DNA from: Armatimonadota bacterium
GTDB lineage: Bacteria > Armatimonadota > SYMT01
NCBI GenBank assembly: GCA_020696885.1
Contig: JAJFMS010000340.1
Span: 1-5,180, forward strand
Length of the DNA: 5,180 nucleotides
Direction: 5' to 3'
Shown in pieces: positions 1 through 5,126 of the stretch. Within the stretch, counting starts at the first letter, position 1; every line of letters begins with the position of its first letter. The notes beneath the pieces are model-generated. The model searched no databases. It saw only the letters and a list, made by a program, of their open reading frames with translations, and had not been told where the DNA came from. The position numbers were made by a program, and so were the translations under genes.

Positions 1-678
1 GCGCACGTCTACGGTGATCTTCTTGGAAAGGTCCCCGTTGGCGACGGCGGTGGTCACGTCGGCGATGTTACGGACCTGGGCGGTGAGGTTGGACGCCATG
101 GAGTTCACCGAGTCGGTGAGGTCCTTCCAGGTACCCGAAACGCCCTTCACCTCGGCCTGGCCGCCGAGCTTGCCTTCGGTTCCTACTTCGCGGGCCACGC
201 GGGTGACTTCGGAGGCGAAGGCGCTCAACTGGTTGACCATCGTGTTGACGGTCTTGGCGGTGCGGAGGAACTCTCCAGTCAGCGGCCGGCCGTCGATGTC
301 CAGGGCCATCGTCTGGGACAGGTCTCCGGTGGCGACGGCGGTGATGACGCGGGCGACCTCGGTGGTGGGCTGCACGAGGTCGACGATCAAGTCGTTGACC
401 GAGTCTACACAGGTGACCCAGGCGCCCGCCGCGCCTTCGAGCGAGGCACGCTGGCTGGTCTTACCTTCCTTACCGACGACGTTGCTCACCCGGACGAGCT
501 CGGCCGCGAGCCCCTCGTTCAGCGAGACCACGTCGTTCATGGCGTCGTAGATCTTGCCGACCACGCCGGTGGAGTCGACGGGCATCCGCTTGCTGAAGTC
601 CCCCTTCTTCATGGCCAGGAGGAAACTTAGAATCAGCCTGGGGTCCAGGGTATCGGCTGCAGCCAGATCAGCACGCAT
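1..678 (-). CDS. HAMP-repeat sensor protein, N-terminal part (probable large hybrid histidine kinase), partial
   Basis: The minus frame is open for 226 codons from an ATG at 678 to the window edge, so the C-terminus is missing. An in-frame TAA lies three codons upstream of the ATG and an AGGT sits 8 nt before it, which fixes the start. The protein shows tandem HAMP-like units with the recurrent G-D-[FL]-S motif at residues 26-29 (GDFSKRM), 118-121 (GDLSQTM) and 215-218 (GDLSKKI). Between them are paired linkers: VVGKEGK near 67 and EVGTEGK near 164, then GAWVTCVDSVNDL near 85 and GTWKDLTDSVNSM near 182, a period of about 97 residues. No membrane segment or signal peptide is visible, so this part is cytoplasmic. 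In known families such arrays (group III, Nik1-like) precede HisKA, HATPase and often GAF and receiver domains and relay conformational signals. The kinase part lies outside the window, so the kinase assignment is inferred. A chemoreceptor-like or other HAMP-array protein is the alternative. Confidence 0.88.
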   Translation of the reverse strand, partial: MRADLAAADTLDPRLILSFLLAMKKGDFSKRMPVDSTGVVGKIYDAMNDVVSLNEGLAAELVRVSNVVGKEGKTSQRASLEGAAGAWVTCVDSVNDLIVDLVQPTTEVARVITAVATGDLSQTMALDIDGRPLTGEFLRTAKTVNTMVNQLSAFASEVTRVAREVGTEGKLGGQAEVKGVSGTWKDLTDSVNSMASNLTAQVRNIADVTTAVANGDLSKKITVDVR

Positions 679-809
679 GGTTGGTTACCTGAAAGGTTGG
701 CGTTATTCCCGGGCAGAATCGCAGCCGCAGGCGGCGCGTTGCGGTCCGGAGAGGGGTTCGGAATGGATGAGGACGGAAGTTGTGCCTGTAAGCGAAGCGG
801 AAGCGCGAC

Positions 810-830
810 TCGGTCGAGGGGTGCGACCGA
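810..830. repeat. Perfect 7-bp inverted repeat (possible operator)
   Basis: TCGGTCG at 810-816 is mirrored by CGACCGA at 824-830 around a 7-nt spacer. It lies in the divergent control region about 130 bases from the HAMP-array start and about 190 from the kinase start, so it could bind a dimeric regulator serving either gene. No known operator consensus is recognised. Chance occurrence in GC-rich DNA is possible. Confidence 0.3.
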
Positions 831-886
831 TCTCGCCGCGCCAACACGCGCGCGAAGACACACCTAGCATTCTCGTATTCCCAGGT

Positions 887-923
887 GAAATCCTGATGCA
901 AACCTGGATTTCGCACTTTTTTT
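887..923 (+). terminator. Inverted repeat followed by T-run (terminator-like or operator)
   Basis: GAAATCC (887-893) and GGATTTC (906-912) form a perfect 7-bp stem with a 12-nt loop. After four bases comes a run of seven T (917-923). Read on the plus strand this looks like a weak intrinsic terminator, which is odd because no plus-strand gene lies upstream in the gap. It could end a short leader or antisense transcript, or the arms may be an operator. The stem is A/T-rich and the loop long, so termination strength would be low. Confidence 0.3.
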
Positions 924-953
924 CTAGCTGGGGCAAAAATCGGTTGCACGGGG

Positions 954-982
954 TTTCACGGCGCCGGGCGCGAAGGTAAAAC
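954..982 (+). promoter_or_regulatory. Candidate weak promoter for the histidine kinase operon
   Basis: TAAAAC at 977-982 matches four of six positions of a sigma-70 -10 box. TTTCAC at 954-959, 17 bases upstream, is a poor -35 match. A transcript starting near 989 would give a leader of about 30 nt before the GTG at 1020. Placement is good but box quality is low. Confidence 0.22.
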
Positions 983-1019
983 TCTGGTTGGTCCGCCACC
1001 CCGGCCGCGCGAACGGGAC

Positions 1020-2507
1020 GTGGCCGGACCGGGACCCCCAGCCGTGGCTCTGCGCTTCCGTACAATTCGTTGGAAACTGATCATCAGCAGCCTGCTCGCA
1101 ATCGGGCTTCCGCTGATGGTGTTCGCCTATGGCATGGCAGGACTGCTCTGGTCGTTCTATCGGGACAACCTCCAGCAAGACCTTCAGTCGAAGGCCCGGC
1201 TGATTGCGGAAGTCTGTGCCCCCATCCTCTCCCCGAATACCCCGGAAGACCCCGAGGCGTTGGCGCGGATGGTGGAGCAGTGGCGGGTGCACTCGGACGT
1301 TCGGGTCACCATCGTGAACGCCGCCGGAATGATCGCCGCAGCATCGACGCCGGAAGACATCGGGAAACCGGTGAACGACGCCCGCCGCCCGGGGCTGCGC
1401 AGCGCCCAGAACGGCCAGGCCAACTGGACGATCTGGAAGAACCCCCAGTACGGCAACCAGGACACGATGTACGTGAACGTGCCGGTTAGCGAGGGGGGGC
1501 GGATCATCGGCGCGGTTCGCGTGGCCTACACCCTCACGCAGATCCAGCAGAAGATCGGGCGGGTACGGGCCTTCCTGTTCGCCAGTATCGGGACCTACGC
1601 GCTTCTGATTGTTGCCCTCACCCTCTGGCTGGCCGGAAGCATCGCGGGGCCCGTGGAGGCGCTGACACGGGATGCCCAGATCCTGGCCCGCGGGGACCTC
1701 TCGCACCGGGTACACGTGAAGGGGACCGAAGAGATCAACCAGCTCGGCAACACCCTCAACCGGATGACCCAGCGACTCCAGCACCTGGAGGGAATGAGGC
1801 GCCAGTACGTTTCCAACGTCTCGCACGAGCTGCGCACCCCTCTTGCTTCGATCCGCGGGCTCGCGGAGACGCTGCTCATTCACGGCGAGAGCGATCCGAC
1901 CCTACGCGCCCGGTACCTGCCCCGGATCGTGTCCCAGACCGATCGGCTGGCCCGGCTCGCCACCCAGCTCCTCGACCTTTCCCAGATCGAGAGCGGCACG
2001 GTGCTCAAGTTCCTGGGCGCCGTCTCGCTGCAGGCGGTGGTGGCGGAGGTGGCGAGCACCTGCGGCGAAAAGGCCGAAGCGGAAGGCGTGCGGCTGGTGG
2101 TGGACGTGCCCGAGAGCCTGCCGGAGCTGCAGGCGGACCGCGATCGGCTGGTCCAGGTGTTCCTGAACCTGATGGCCAACGCCGTGCGCTACACGCCGCG
2201 CGGAGGCACCATCACTGTCACCGCCCGGCAGCAGGATGACCGGATTCTGGCCTCGGTCAGCGACACGGGGGACGGCATCCCCGCGGAGCATCTCCCCCAC
2301 CTCTTCGAGCGGTTTTATCGTGTAGATCCGGCCCGGAGCGCCAAGTCCGGCGGCACCGGGCTGGGTCTTTCGATCGTGGAGCAGATCATCAAAGCGCATG
2401 GTGGCGCGGTCACCGTTACCAGCGAGGTGGGGGTGGGCACGCAGTTCCACCTGGAGTTGCCGCTCACCCCGCCGGTAACCGTGCCCGAGGCGGCCGGCGC
2501 TGCATAA
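1020..2507 (+). CDS. Membrane sensor histidine kinase (HAMP-HisKA-HATPase, PhoR/WalK-like)
   Basis: This is a complete 495-residue kinase for phosphorylating a response regulator. A first membrane segment (about 20-46) and a second (about 184-207) bracket an extracytoplasmic sensor of about 135 residues that resembles a single-Cache/PAS-like fold by layout only; its ligand is unknown. HAMP follows (about 206-258, with P211 and the GDLSHR motif), then HisKA with the H-box SHELRTPL (phospho-acceptor H269). The ATPase domain has the N-box NLMANAVRYTP (N383, N387), D415 in DTGDGIP, the F-box LFERFYRVD and the G2 box GGTGLGLS (444-451). All catalytic boxes are intact, so it should be active. The GTG at 1020 has only a weak GGGA upstream. 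A second in-frame GTG at 1044, eight codons later, is equally possible and loses no domain. The gene ends 12 nt before the receiver gene, so the two are very probably co-transcribed. Confidence 0.95.
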   Translation: MAGPGPPAVALRFRTIRWKLIISSLLAIGLPLMVFAYGMAGLLWSFYRDNLQQDLQSKARLIAEVCAPILSPNTPEDPEALARMVEQWRVHSDVRVTIVNAAGMIAAASTPEDIGKPVNDARRPGLRSAQNGQANWTIWKNPQYGNQDTMYVNVPVSEGGRIIGAVRVAYTLTQIQQKIGRVRAFLFASIGTYALLIVALTLWLAGSIAGPVEALTRDAQILARGDLSHRVHVKGTEEINQLGNTLNRMTQRLQHLEGMRRQYVSNVSHELRTPLASIRGLAETLLIHGESDPTLRARYLPRIVSQTDRLARLATQLLDLSQIESGTVLKFLGAVSLQAVVAEVASTCGEKAEAEGVRLVVDVPESLPELQADRDRLVQVFLNLMANAVRYTPRGGTITVTARQQDDRILASVSDTGDGIPAEHLPHLFERFYRVDPARSAKSGGTGLGLSIVEQIIKAHGGAVTVTSEVGVGTQFHLELPLTPPVTVPEAAGAA

Positions 2508-2519
2508 CCAGGGGAAACC

Positions 2520-2897
2520 ATGCCGTCCACCATCATGATTATCGAGGACGACGAGGAGCTCAATGAGATCCTCGAGTACAACCTGCACCGGGCCGGCTAC
2601 GAGACCCGGCAGGCCTGGGACGGCCGCAAGGCGATCACCGAGTTGGAAGAGAACCCGCCGGACCTCGTGTTGTTGGACGTGATGCTGCCCGGCGCGGACG
2701 GCTGGGAGATCTGCCGCCACATGAGCGCCGAGCCGCGGCTCAAGACGGTCCCGATCATCATCTTCACTGCGAAGAGCGCCCGGGAAGACTTCGACCAGGC
2801 GCGCCAGTTCAACCTGGCCGGGTTCTTTACCAAGCCCTACGCCACCGCGGACGTGCTCCGACATGTGCAGAAGGTGCTGGCGGCCAGACCGGCTTGA
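2520..2897 (+). CDS. Single-domain response regulator (receiver only, CheY-like)
   Basis: The 125-residue protein is a complete receiver domain with nothing after it. Visible key residues are the acidic pocket E9-D10-D11, the phospho-acceptor D53 in LLDVMLPG, the switch T83-A84-K85 and the conserved K105-P106. An AGGGG ribosome site sits about 5 nt before the ATG, and the gene follows the kinase by 12 nt, so it is almost certainly the kinase's cognate phospho-acceptor. The receiver looks OmpR-like, but the winged-helix DNA-binding domain normally fused to such receivers is absent. The TGA lies only 77 bases before the end of the convergent gene, which leaves no room for a frameshifted output domain. 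It must therefore act by protein contact, as a phosphorelay intermediate or as a phosphate sink; which one cannot be read from sequence. Confidence 0.95.
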   Translation: MPSTIMIIEDDEELNEILEYNLHRAGYETRQAWDGRKAITELEENPPDLVLLDVMLPGADGWEICRHMSAEPRLKTVPIIIFTAKSAREDFDQARQFNLAGFFTKPYATADVLRHVQKVLAARPA

Positions 2898-2917
2898 GGC
2901 CGGTACTGGCTAGCCAG
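2888..2917. repeat. Two adjacent hairpins over and after the receiver stop codon
   Basis: ACCGGC (2888-2893) pairs with GCCGGT (2899-2904) across a 5-nt loop containing part of the TGA. One base later is the perfect 12-bp palindrome CTGGCTAGCCAG (2906-2917). Neither is followed by a T-run. Together with the stronger stem at 2931-2953 they fill the convergent gap and may help end or stabilise the two converging transcripts. Confidence 0.4.
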
Positions 2918-2930
2918 GGGGTCGAGGGCA

Positions 2931-2953
2931 GCCGGTGCGAACACTCGCCCGGC
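2931..2953. terminator. Strong GC hairpin between convergent genes (candidate bidirectional terminator)
   Basis: GCCGG (2931-2935) plus GCGA (2937-2940) pair with TCGC (2945-2948) plus CCGGC (2949-2953), giving nine base pairs with one bulged T and an ACAC loop. It sits between the receiver stop (2897) and the ppk2 stop (2975), where a terminator serving both strands is expected. There is no T-run on either side, so a classical intrinsic mechanism is doubtful; it may instead block or protect 3' ends. Confidence 0.4.
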
Positions 2954-2974
2954 CGTCGTACTGCCAACGCTCGG

Positions 2975-3838
2975 TTACGCCTCCTCCTCCAGGCTCTTCC
3001 GCGCTGCTTCCAGCACCTCGCGCTCCTTCGGATCCGGCTCCGGGTAACCCGCGTGCAGCGACTCTAGCTTGTCCGCAACTATGGACGCGACGATCGCCCG
3101 GACGAACCACCGGTGATCCGCCGGCAGGAGATACCAGGGAGCATGCTCTGTGCTGGTCTCGCTCAGGGTCTCCTCGTAGACGCGCATGTAATCGTCCCAC
3201 CGGGCGCGCGCTTCGATATCACTTTGGGAGAAGTCCCAGCAGGTCTCCGGAGCCTCGATCCGCTCCAGCAGCCGGAGGCGCTGCTGTTCCTTGGATACGT
3301 GGAGGAAGAACTTGAGCACGTGGATCCCGTTCTCCACCAGGTACTGCTCGAAGTGGTTGATGTGGCGGAACCGCTTGTTCCAGACGTCCTCCAGCGCGTA
3401 ATCCGGCAGGCGCTGGTCTTCCAAACGCTCCGGATGGACCCGCTCCCCGATCACCTGCTCGTAGTAGGAGCGGTTGAAGATGCCTACCTGTCCCCGGGCC
3501 GGGAGCGCGGCCGCGGCCCGCCACAGGAAGTCGTGCCGCAGCTCCTTCTTGGTCATCTTCTGGAACTGCTTGAACTCCGAAGCGCGCGGATCCAGGCTGG
3601 AGAGGACGTCCCGGATCGACTCGTCCTTACCCGACGCATCCATTCCCTGGAACAGGATGAGCAGTCCATGCTGCTCGTGGGCCATCAGCCGGTCCTGCGC
3701 GCGAACCATGCGCTGGGTGGCATCCTGCTCACATGCCGCCGCGGCCTCCTCACTCTCGAACTCGCCGGTAGCGGCGGGGTCCAGCTGATCCAACCGGAGC
3801 GTCTCCCCCGGCCGCCGAATAAACCGGTCGTGCTGCAT
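2975..3838 (-). CDS. ppk2: Polyphosphate kinase 2 (polyphosphate:nucleotide phosphotransferase)
   Basis: The 287-residue protein transfers phosphate between polyphosphate and adenine nucleotides in the cytoplasm. It has the one-domain PPK2 layout at normal length. The Walker A loop is GMDASGKD (65-72), the lid region carries HDFLWR (102-107), and GIFNRSYYE (119-127) holds the Walker B-like stretch. Further family blocks are KFFLHVSKEEQ-like at 176-186, WDDYM at 214-218 and ETSTEHAPWYLLPAD at 227-241. Having NRSYYE, with glutamate at 127, rather than the DRSWYN form typical of class I points to class II/III, and the overall pattern is most like class III enzymes, which can phosphorylate both AMP and ADP. 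That class call is inferred from motifs. The ATG at 3838 is preceded by GGGAG at a 6-nt spacing, supporting the start. The gene faces the receiver gene and lies 231 bases downstream of dedA on the same strand, too far for tight coupling. Its upstream region is strongly structured. Confidence 0.95.
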   Translation of the reverse strand: MQHDRFIRRPGETLRLDQLDPAATGEFESEEAAAACEQDATQRMVRAQDRLMAHEQHGLLILFQGMDASGKDESIRDVLSSLDPRASEFKQFQKMTKKELRHDFLWRAAAALPARGQVGIFNRSYYEQVIGERVHPERLEDQRLPDYALEDVWNKRFRHINHFEQYLVENGIHVLKFFLHVSKEQQRLRLLERIEAPETCWDFSQSDIEARARWDDYMRVYEETLSETSTEHAPWYLLPADHRWFVRAIVASIVADKLESLHAGYPEPDPKEREVLEAARKSLEEEA

Positions 3839-3870
3839 TCTGATCTCCCGTGCGATTTAACGTGCGCCCT

Positions 3871-3942
3871 ACCGGTGGTCCGTCCAGTTGGAACCGCATG
3901 CCTCTCGACAGGGAGCCGATCCAACCCGATGGACCACCCGGT
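3871..3942. repeat. Nested 72-base inverted repeat upstream of ppk2 (structured leader or operator)
   Basis: ACCGGTGGTCC (3871-3881) is complementary to GGACCACCCGGT (3931-3942) over eleven pairs with one extra C in the right arm. Inside it, GTTGGA (3887-3892) pairs with TCCAAC (3920-3925), leaving a symmetric 5x5 internal loop and a 27-nt apical region. If ppk2 is transcribed from upstream, this would form a long hairpin ending about 33 nt before the start codon, 22 nt before its ribosome site. No T-run follows on either strand, so it is not an intrinsic terminator, and it matches no riboswitch I know. Confidence 0.6.
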
Positions 3943-3991
3943 GCCCAGAGTAGGCACTCCTCCGTGTTACTACGCCCGGGCGGGGGCACGC

Positions 3992-4013
3992 CAAACCGGG
4001 TCCATACGGTTTG
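3992..4013. repeat. Perfect 7-bp inverted repeat between dedA and ppk2
   Basis: CAAACCG (3992-3998) and CGGTTTG (4007-4013) flank an 8-nt loop, 57 bases after the dedA stop on the dedA strand. It could be the 3' hairpin of the dedA transcript, although no T-run follows, or an operator for ppk2. A 10-bp palindrome CGCCCGGGCG (3973-3982) lies next to it on the ppk2 side. Confidence 0.4.
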
Positions 4014-4069
4014 TCAGTGCATCAAGAGCAATCCCGGAGCACGCGCGGCCGGTGAGATAGGCAGCGAGC

Positions 4070-4696
4070 CTAGGCCGGCTGGCGCCCCCGGCTGAAGCCG
4101 CCTCGCTGCTTTTTAACCACGCGGTACAGCCACAGCAGCGCGATCCCACCCAGAACCAGCCAGGTAACCGGGTCGAGATACTTCTCTACCTGGGCGTAGT
4201 TCCTGCCCAGGAGACGGCCCGCCCACGCCAGCAGCAGCGTCCAGGCGGCGGACCCAAGGGTGGTGTACAGGAGGAACCCCGCAAAGTTCATCCGGTCCAC
4301 CCCAGCGGGGACGGAGATGATGGAGCGGACGCCCGGGATCATGCGGCAGAACAAGACAGTCGCCCCACCGTGACGGTCAAACCACTGCCGAGACTTGTCG
4401 AGGTCCTCTGCGTCGAAGCCCAACCAGTGACCGTGCTTGTCTACCCACGCGCGGAGCCGGTCGCTCCCGATCCGGGCGCCGAGCCAGTAGAGCACCACGG
4501 CGCCCAGCAGGGAGCCGACCGTACCCCAGAATACCACCCACCAGAAGGAGAGGTGCCCGCCCCGCGAAGCGGCCATTCCCGCGAACGGCATGATCAGCTC
4601 GGATGGGATTGGCGGGAACAGGTTCTCCAGGAACATCAGGAGTACGATCGCCATGTATCCCAGCCGGTTGATCGTGTCGATGATGAATTGCGCCAT
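4070..4696 (-). CDS. DedA family (SNARE-associated/VTT domain) inner-membrane protein
   Basis: This 208-residue polytopic protein has the usual DedA length. Family members act in membrane homeostasis; some are lipid flippases (undecaprenyl phosphate or phosphatidylethanolamine) or proton-dependent transporters. Visible hallmarks are the N-terminal re-entrant motif FLENLFPPIPSE (22-33) with acidic E24 and E33, the glycine-rich segment GTVGSLLGAVVLYWLGARIG (58-77), and F-x-R-x-x-P-G-x-R as FCRMIPGVR (116-124) with R118 and R124, followed by PAGVDRM and a Gly/Trp-rich helix (140-164). A last hydrophobic helix (about 177-191) ends in a basic tail. The frame stays open to an upstream ATG at 4825, but that extension is Arg-rich and unlike the family. 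The ATG at 4696 has GAGGGAG 9 nt upstream and begins exactly at the family N-terminus, so I chose it. The substrate cannot be told from sequence. Nothing ties it functionally to ppk2 beyond shared strand. Confidence 0.93.
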   Translation of the reverse strand: MAQFIIDTINRLGYMAIVLLMFLENLFPPIPSELIMPFAGMAASRGGHLSFWWVVFWGTVGSLLGAVVLYWLGARIGSDRLRAWVDKHGHWLGFDAEDLDKSRQWFDRHGGATVLFCRMIPGVRSIISVPAGVDRMNFAGFLLYTTLGSAAWTLLLAWAGRLLGRNYAQVEKYLDPVTWLVLGGIALLWLYRVVKKQRGGFSRGRQPA

Positions 4697-4705
4697 GCGG
4701 AGATG

Positions 4706-4712
4706 CTCCCTC
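4706..4712 (-). promoter_or_regulatory. Ribosome binding site that sets the DedA start
   Basis: On the minus strand GAGGGAG ends 9 nt before the ATG at 4696, which favours this start over the ATG at 4825. The GGAG core can pair with CTCC just before the start codon (arms 4699-4702 and 4706-4709, 3-nt loop), a small hairpin that could partly mask the site. Confidence 0.6.
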
Positions 4713-4719
4713 TCGTTGC

Positions 4720-4748
4720 TGCATACCCGCTCCGAACGACGCAGCCAA
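4720..4748 (-). promoter_or_regulatory. Candidate promoter for dedA
   Basis: On the minus strand TTGGCT (4748-4743) and TATGCA (4725-4720) are separated by exactly 17 bases and resemble sigma-70 -35 and -10 boxes (four and three of six matches). Transcription would begin near 4713, leaving a very short leader that just includes the ribosome site. Box quality is modest; placement is good. Confidence 0.28.
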
Positions 4749-4750
4749 CA

Positions 4751-4761
4751 TCGGAGTCCGA
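4751..4761. promoter_or_regulatory. Small palindrome next to the dedA promoter (possible operator)
   Basis: TCGGAGTCCGA is a perfect 5+1+5 palindrome lying two bases upstream of the candidate -35 box. A further 6-bp inverted repeat, CACCGG (4762-4767) with CCGGTG (4781-4786), adjoins it. The position would suit an activator site, but no consensus is recognised. Confidence 0.25.
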
Positions 4762-4886
4762 CACCGGCGTTCCCGCGTCCCCGGTGCCTGTTGAGGGCAA
4801 TCGGACGGACCTGCTCCGCGCCCACCCGGCTGAACGCCCCTAAAGGTGCCTTGTGGGGCAGGTGCGGAGGCCTGTCAGCGGGTGTT

Positions 4887-4920
4887 CGTCCGCATAACGC
4901 GATCCGTTATTGGCTATAAC
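4887..4920. repeat. Alternating ATAAC/GTTAT motif, partly dif-like
   Basis: ATAACG (4894-4899) and CGTTAT (4905-4910) are a perfect inverted repeat with a 5-base centre; a third copy, ATAAC (4916-4920), is inverted again relative to the second. The left arm at 4887-4897 (CGTCCGCATAA) matches nine of eleven bases of the XerC half of Escherichia coli dif. The right arm (4907-4917) matches only six of eleven, and the spacer is nine bases rather than six. It is thus not a standard dif but resembles a tyrosine-recombinase core or a dimeric operator. Confidence 0.35.
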
Positions 4921-5088
4921 CACTTACGCTTGCTCGGCAGGGCGAAGGGGTATCTCGTCTGGAGGACGACTGGCCGCAGGCGACCCAGCGAGGCGACTTT
5001 CAATCCCGTGCCTCGGGCTCGCGTCCCCTCGGCCAAGCCCGGCCCGGCCGCGGCTAAAACCAACCCAGCCAGGGCGGCGAGAGACCTC

Positions 5089-5126
5089 CCACCCTACCCT
5101 CTAACCAGCGTCAGCACGTAGGGTGG
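5089..5126. repeat. Perfect 9-bp inverted repeat in the gene-free right end
   Basis: CCACCCTAC (5089-5097) and GTAGGGTGG (5118-5126) flank a 20-nt spacer. The stem is GC-rich and would fold in RNA from either strand, but no T-run follows. It could be an extragenic palindromic element, the end of a small mobile or degenerate element, or a terminator-like stem of a gene beyond the right edge. Confidence 0.5.

Larger units (their letters stand above)
679..1019. other. Divergent intergenic region between the HAMP-array gene and the histidine kinase
   Basis: This 341-base gap separates two sensor genes transcribed away from each other and should hold both promoters. Several minus and plus frames stay open across it, but they lack good starts or recognisable protein features and look like GC-rich chance frames. 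It holds an inverted repeat at 810-830, a second one at 887-912 with a T-run, and a noticeably A/T-richer patch at about 886-945, the likeliest place for promoter elements. I see no RNA gene. Confidence 0.6.

Noticed and set aside
14..550. 178-codon plus-strand open frame opposite the HAMP-array gene
   Set aside because: It is the antisense of the repetitive HAMP coding sequence; the minus frame has clear family motifs and runs the full stretch.
926..948. Possible sigma-54 promoter (TGGGGC ... TTGCA) before the histidine kinase
   Set aside because: The GG and GC elements are not at the required -24/-12 spacing in any register.
668..949. 93-codon minus-strand frame whose stop overlaps the HAMP-array start
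   Set aside because: The overlap looks like translational coupling, but it begins at a GTG without a ribosome site and has no recognisable sequence; several other frames are equally open here.
924..1883. 319-codon minus-strand open frame opposite the histidine kinase
   Set aside because: It mirrors GC-rich third positions of the kinase gene, is rich in Arg/Pro/Gly without domains, and conflicts with a kinase with all catalytic boxes.
1902..2864. 320-codon minus-strand open frame spanning the kinase and receiver genes
   Set aside because: It overlaps two well-supported genes on the other strand and shows no recognisable protein features.
3113..4060. 315-codon plus-strand open frame opposite ppk2
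   Set aside because: It is longer than ppk2, but most of it is the antisense of a gene with complete PPK2 motifs; it has no ribosome site or domain.
4998..5012. TTTCAATCCCGTG, resembling a CRISPR repeat end or tRNA T-loop
   Set aside because: It occurs once with no repeated units or spacers, and the bases needed for a T-arm (G53-C61 pair) and the rest of a tRNA cloverleaf are absent.
4846..5121. 91-codon plus-strand open frame near the right end
   Set aside because: GTG start without a ribosome site, low-complexity Pro/Ala/Arg-rich C-terminal half, and it spans both repeats; no family recognised.
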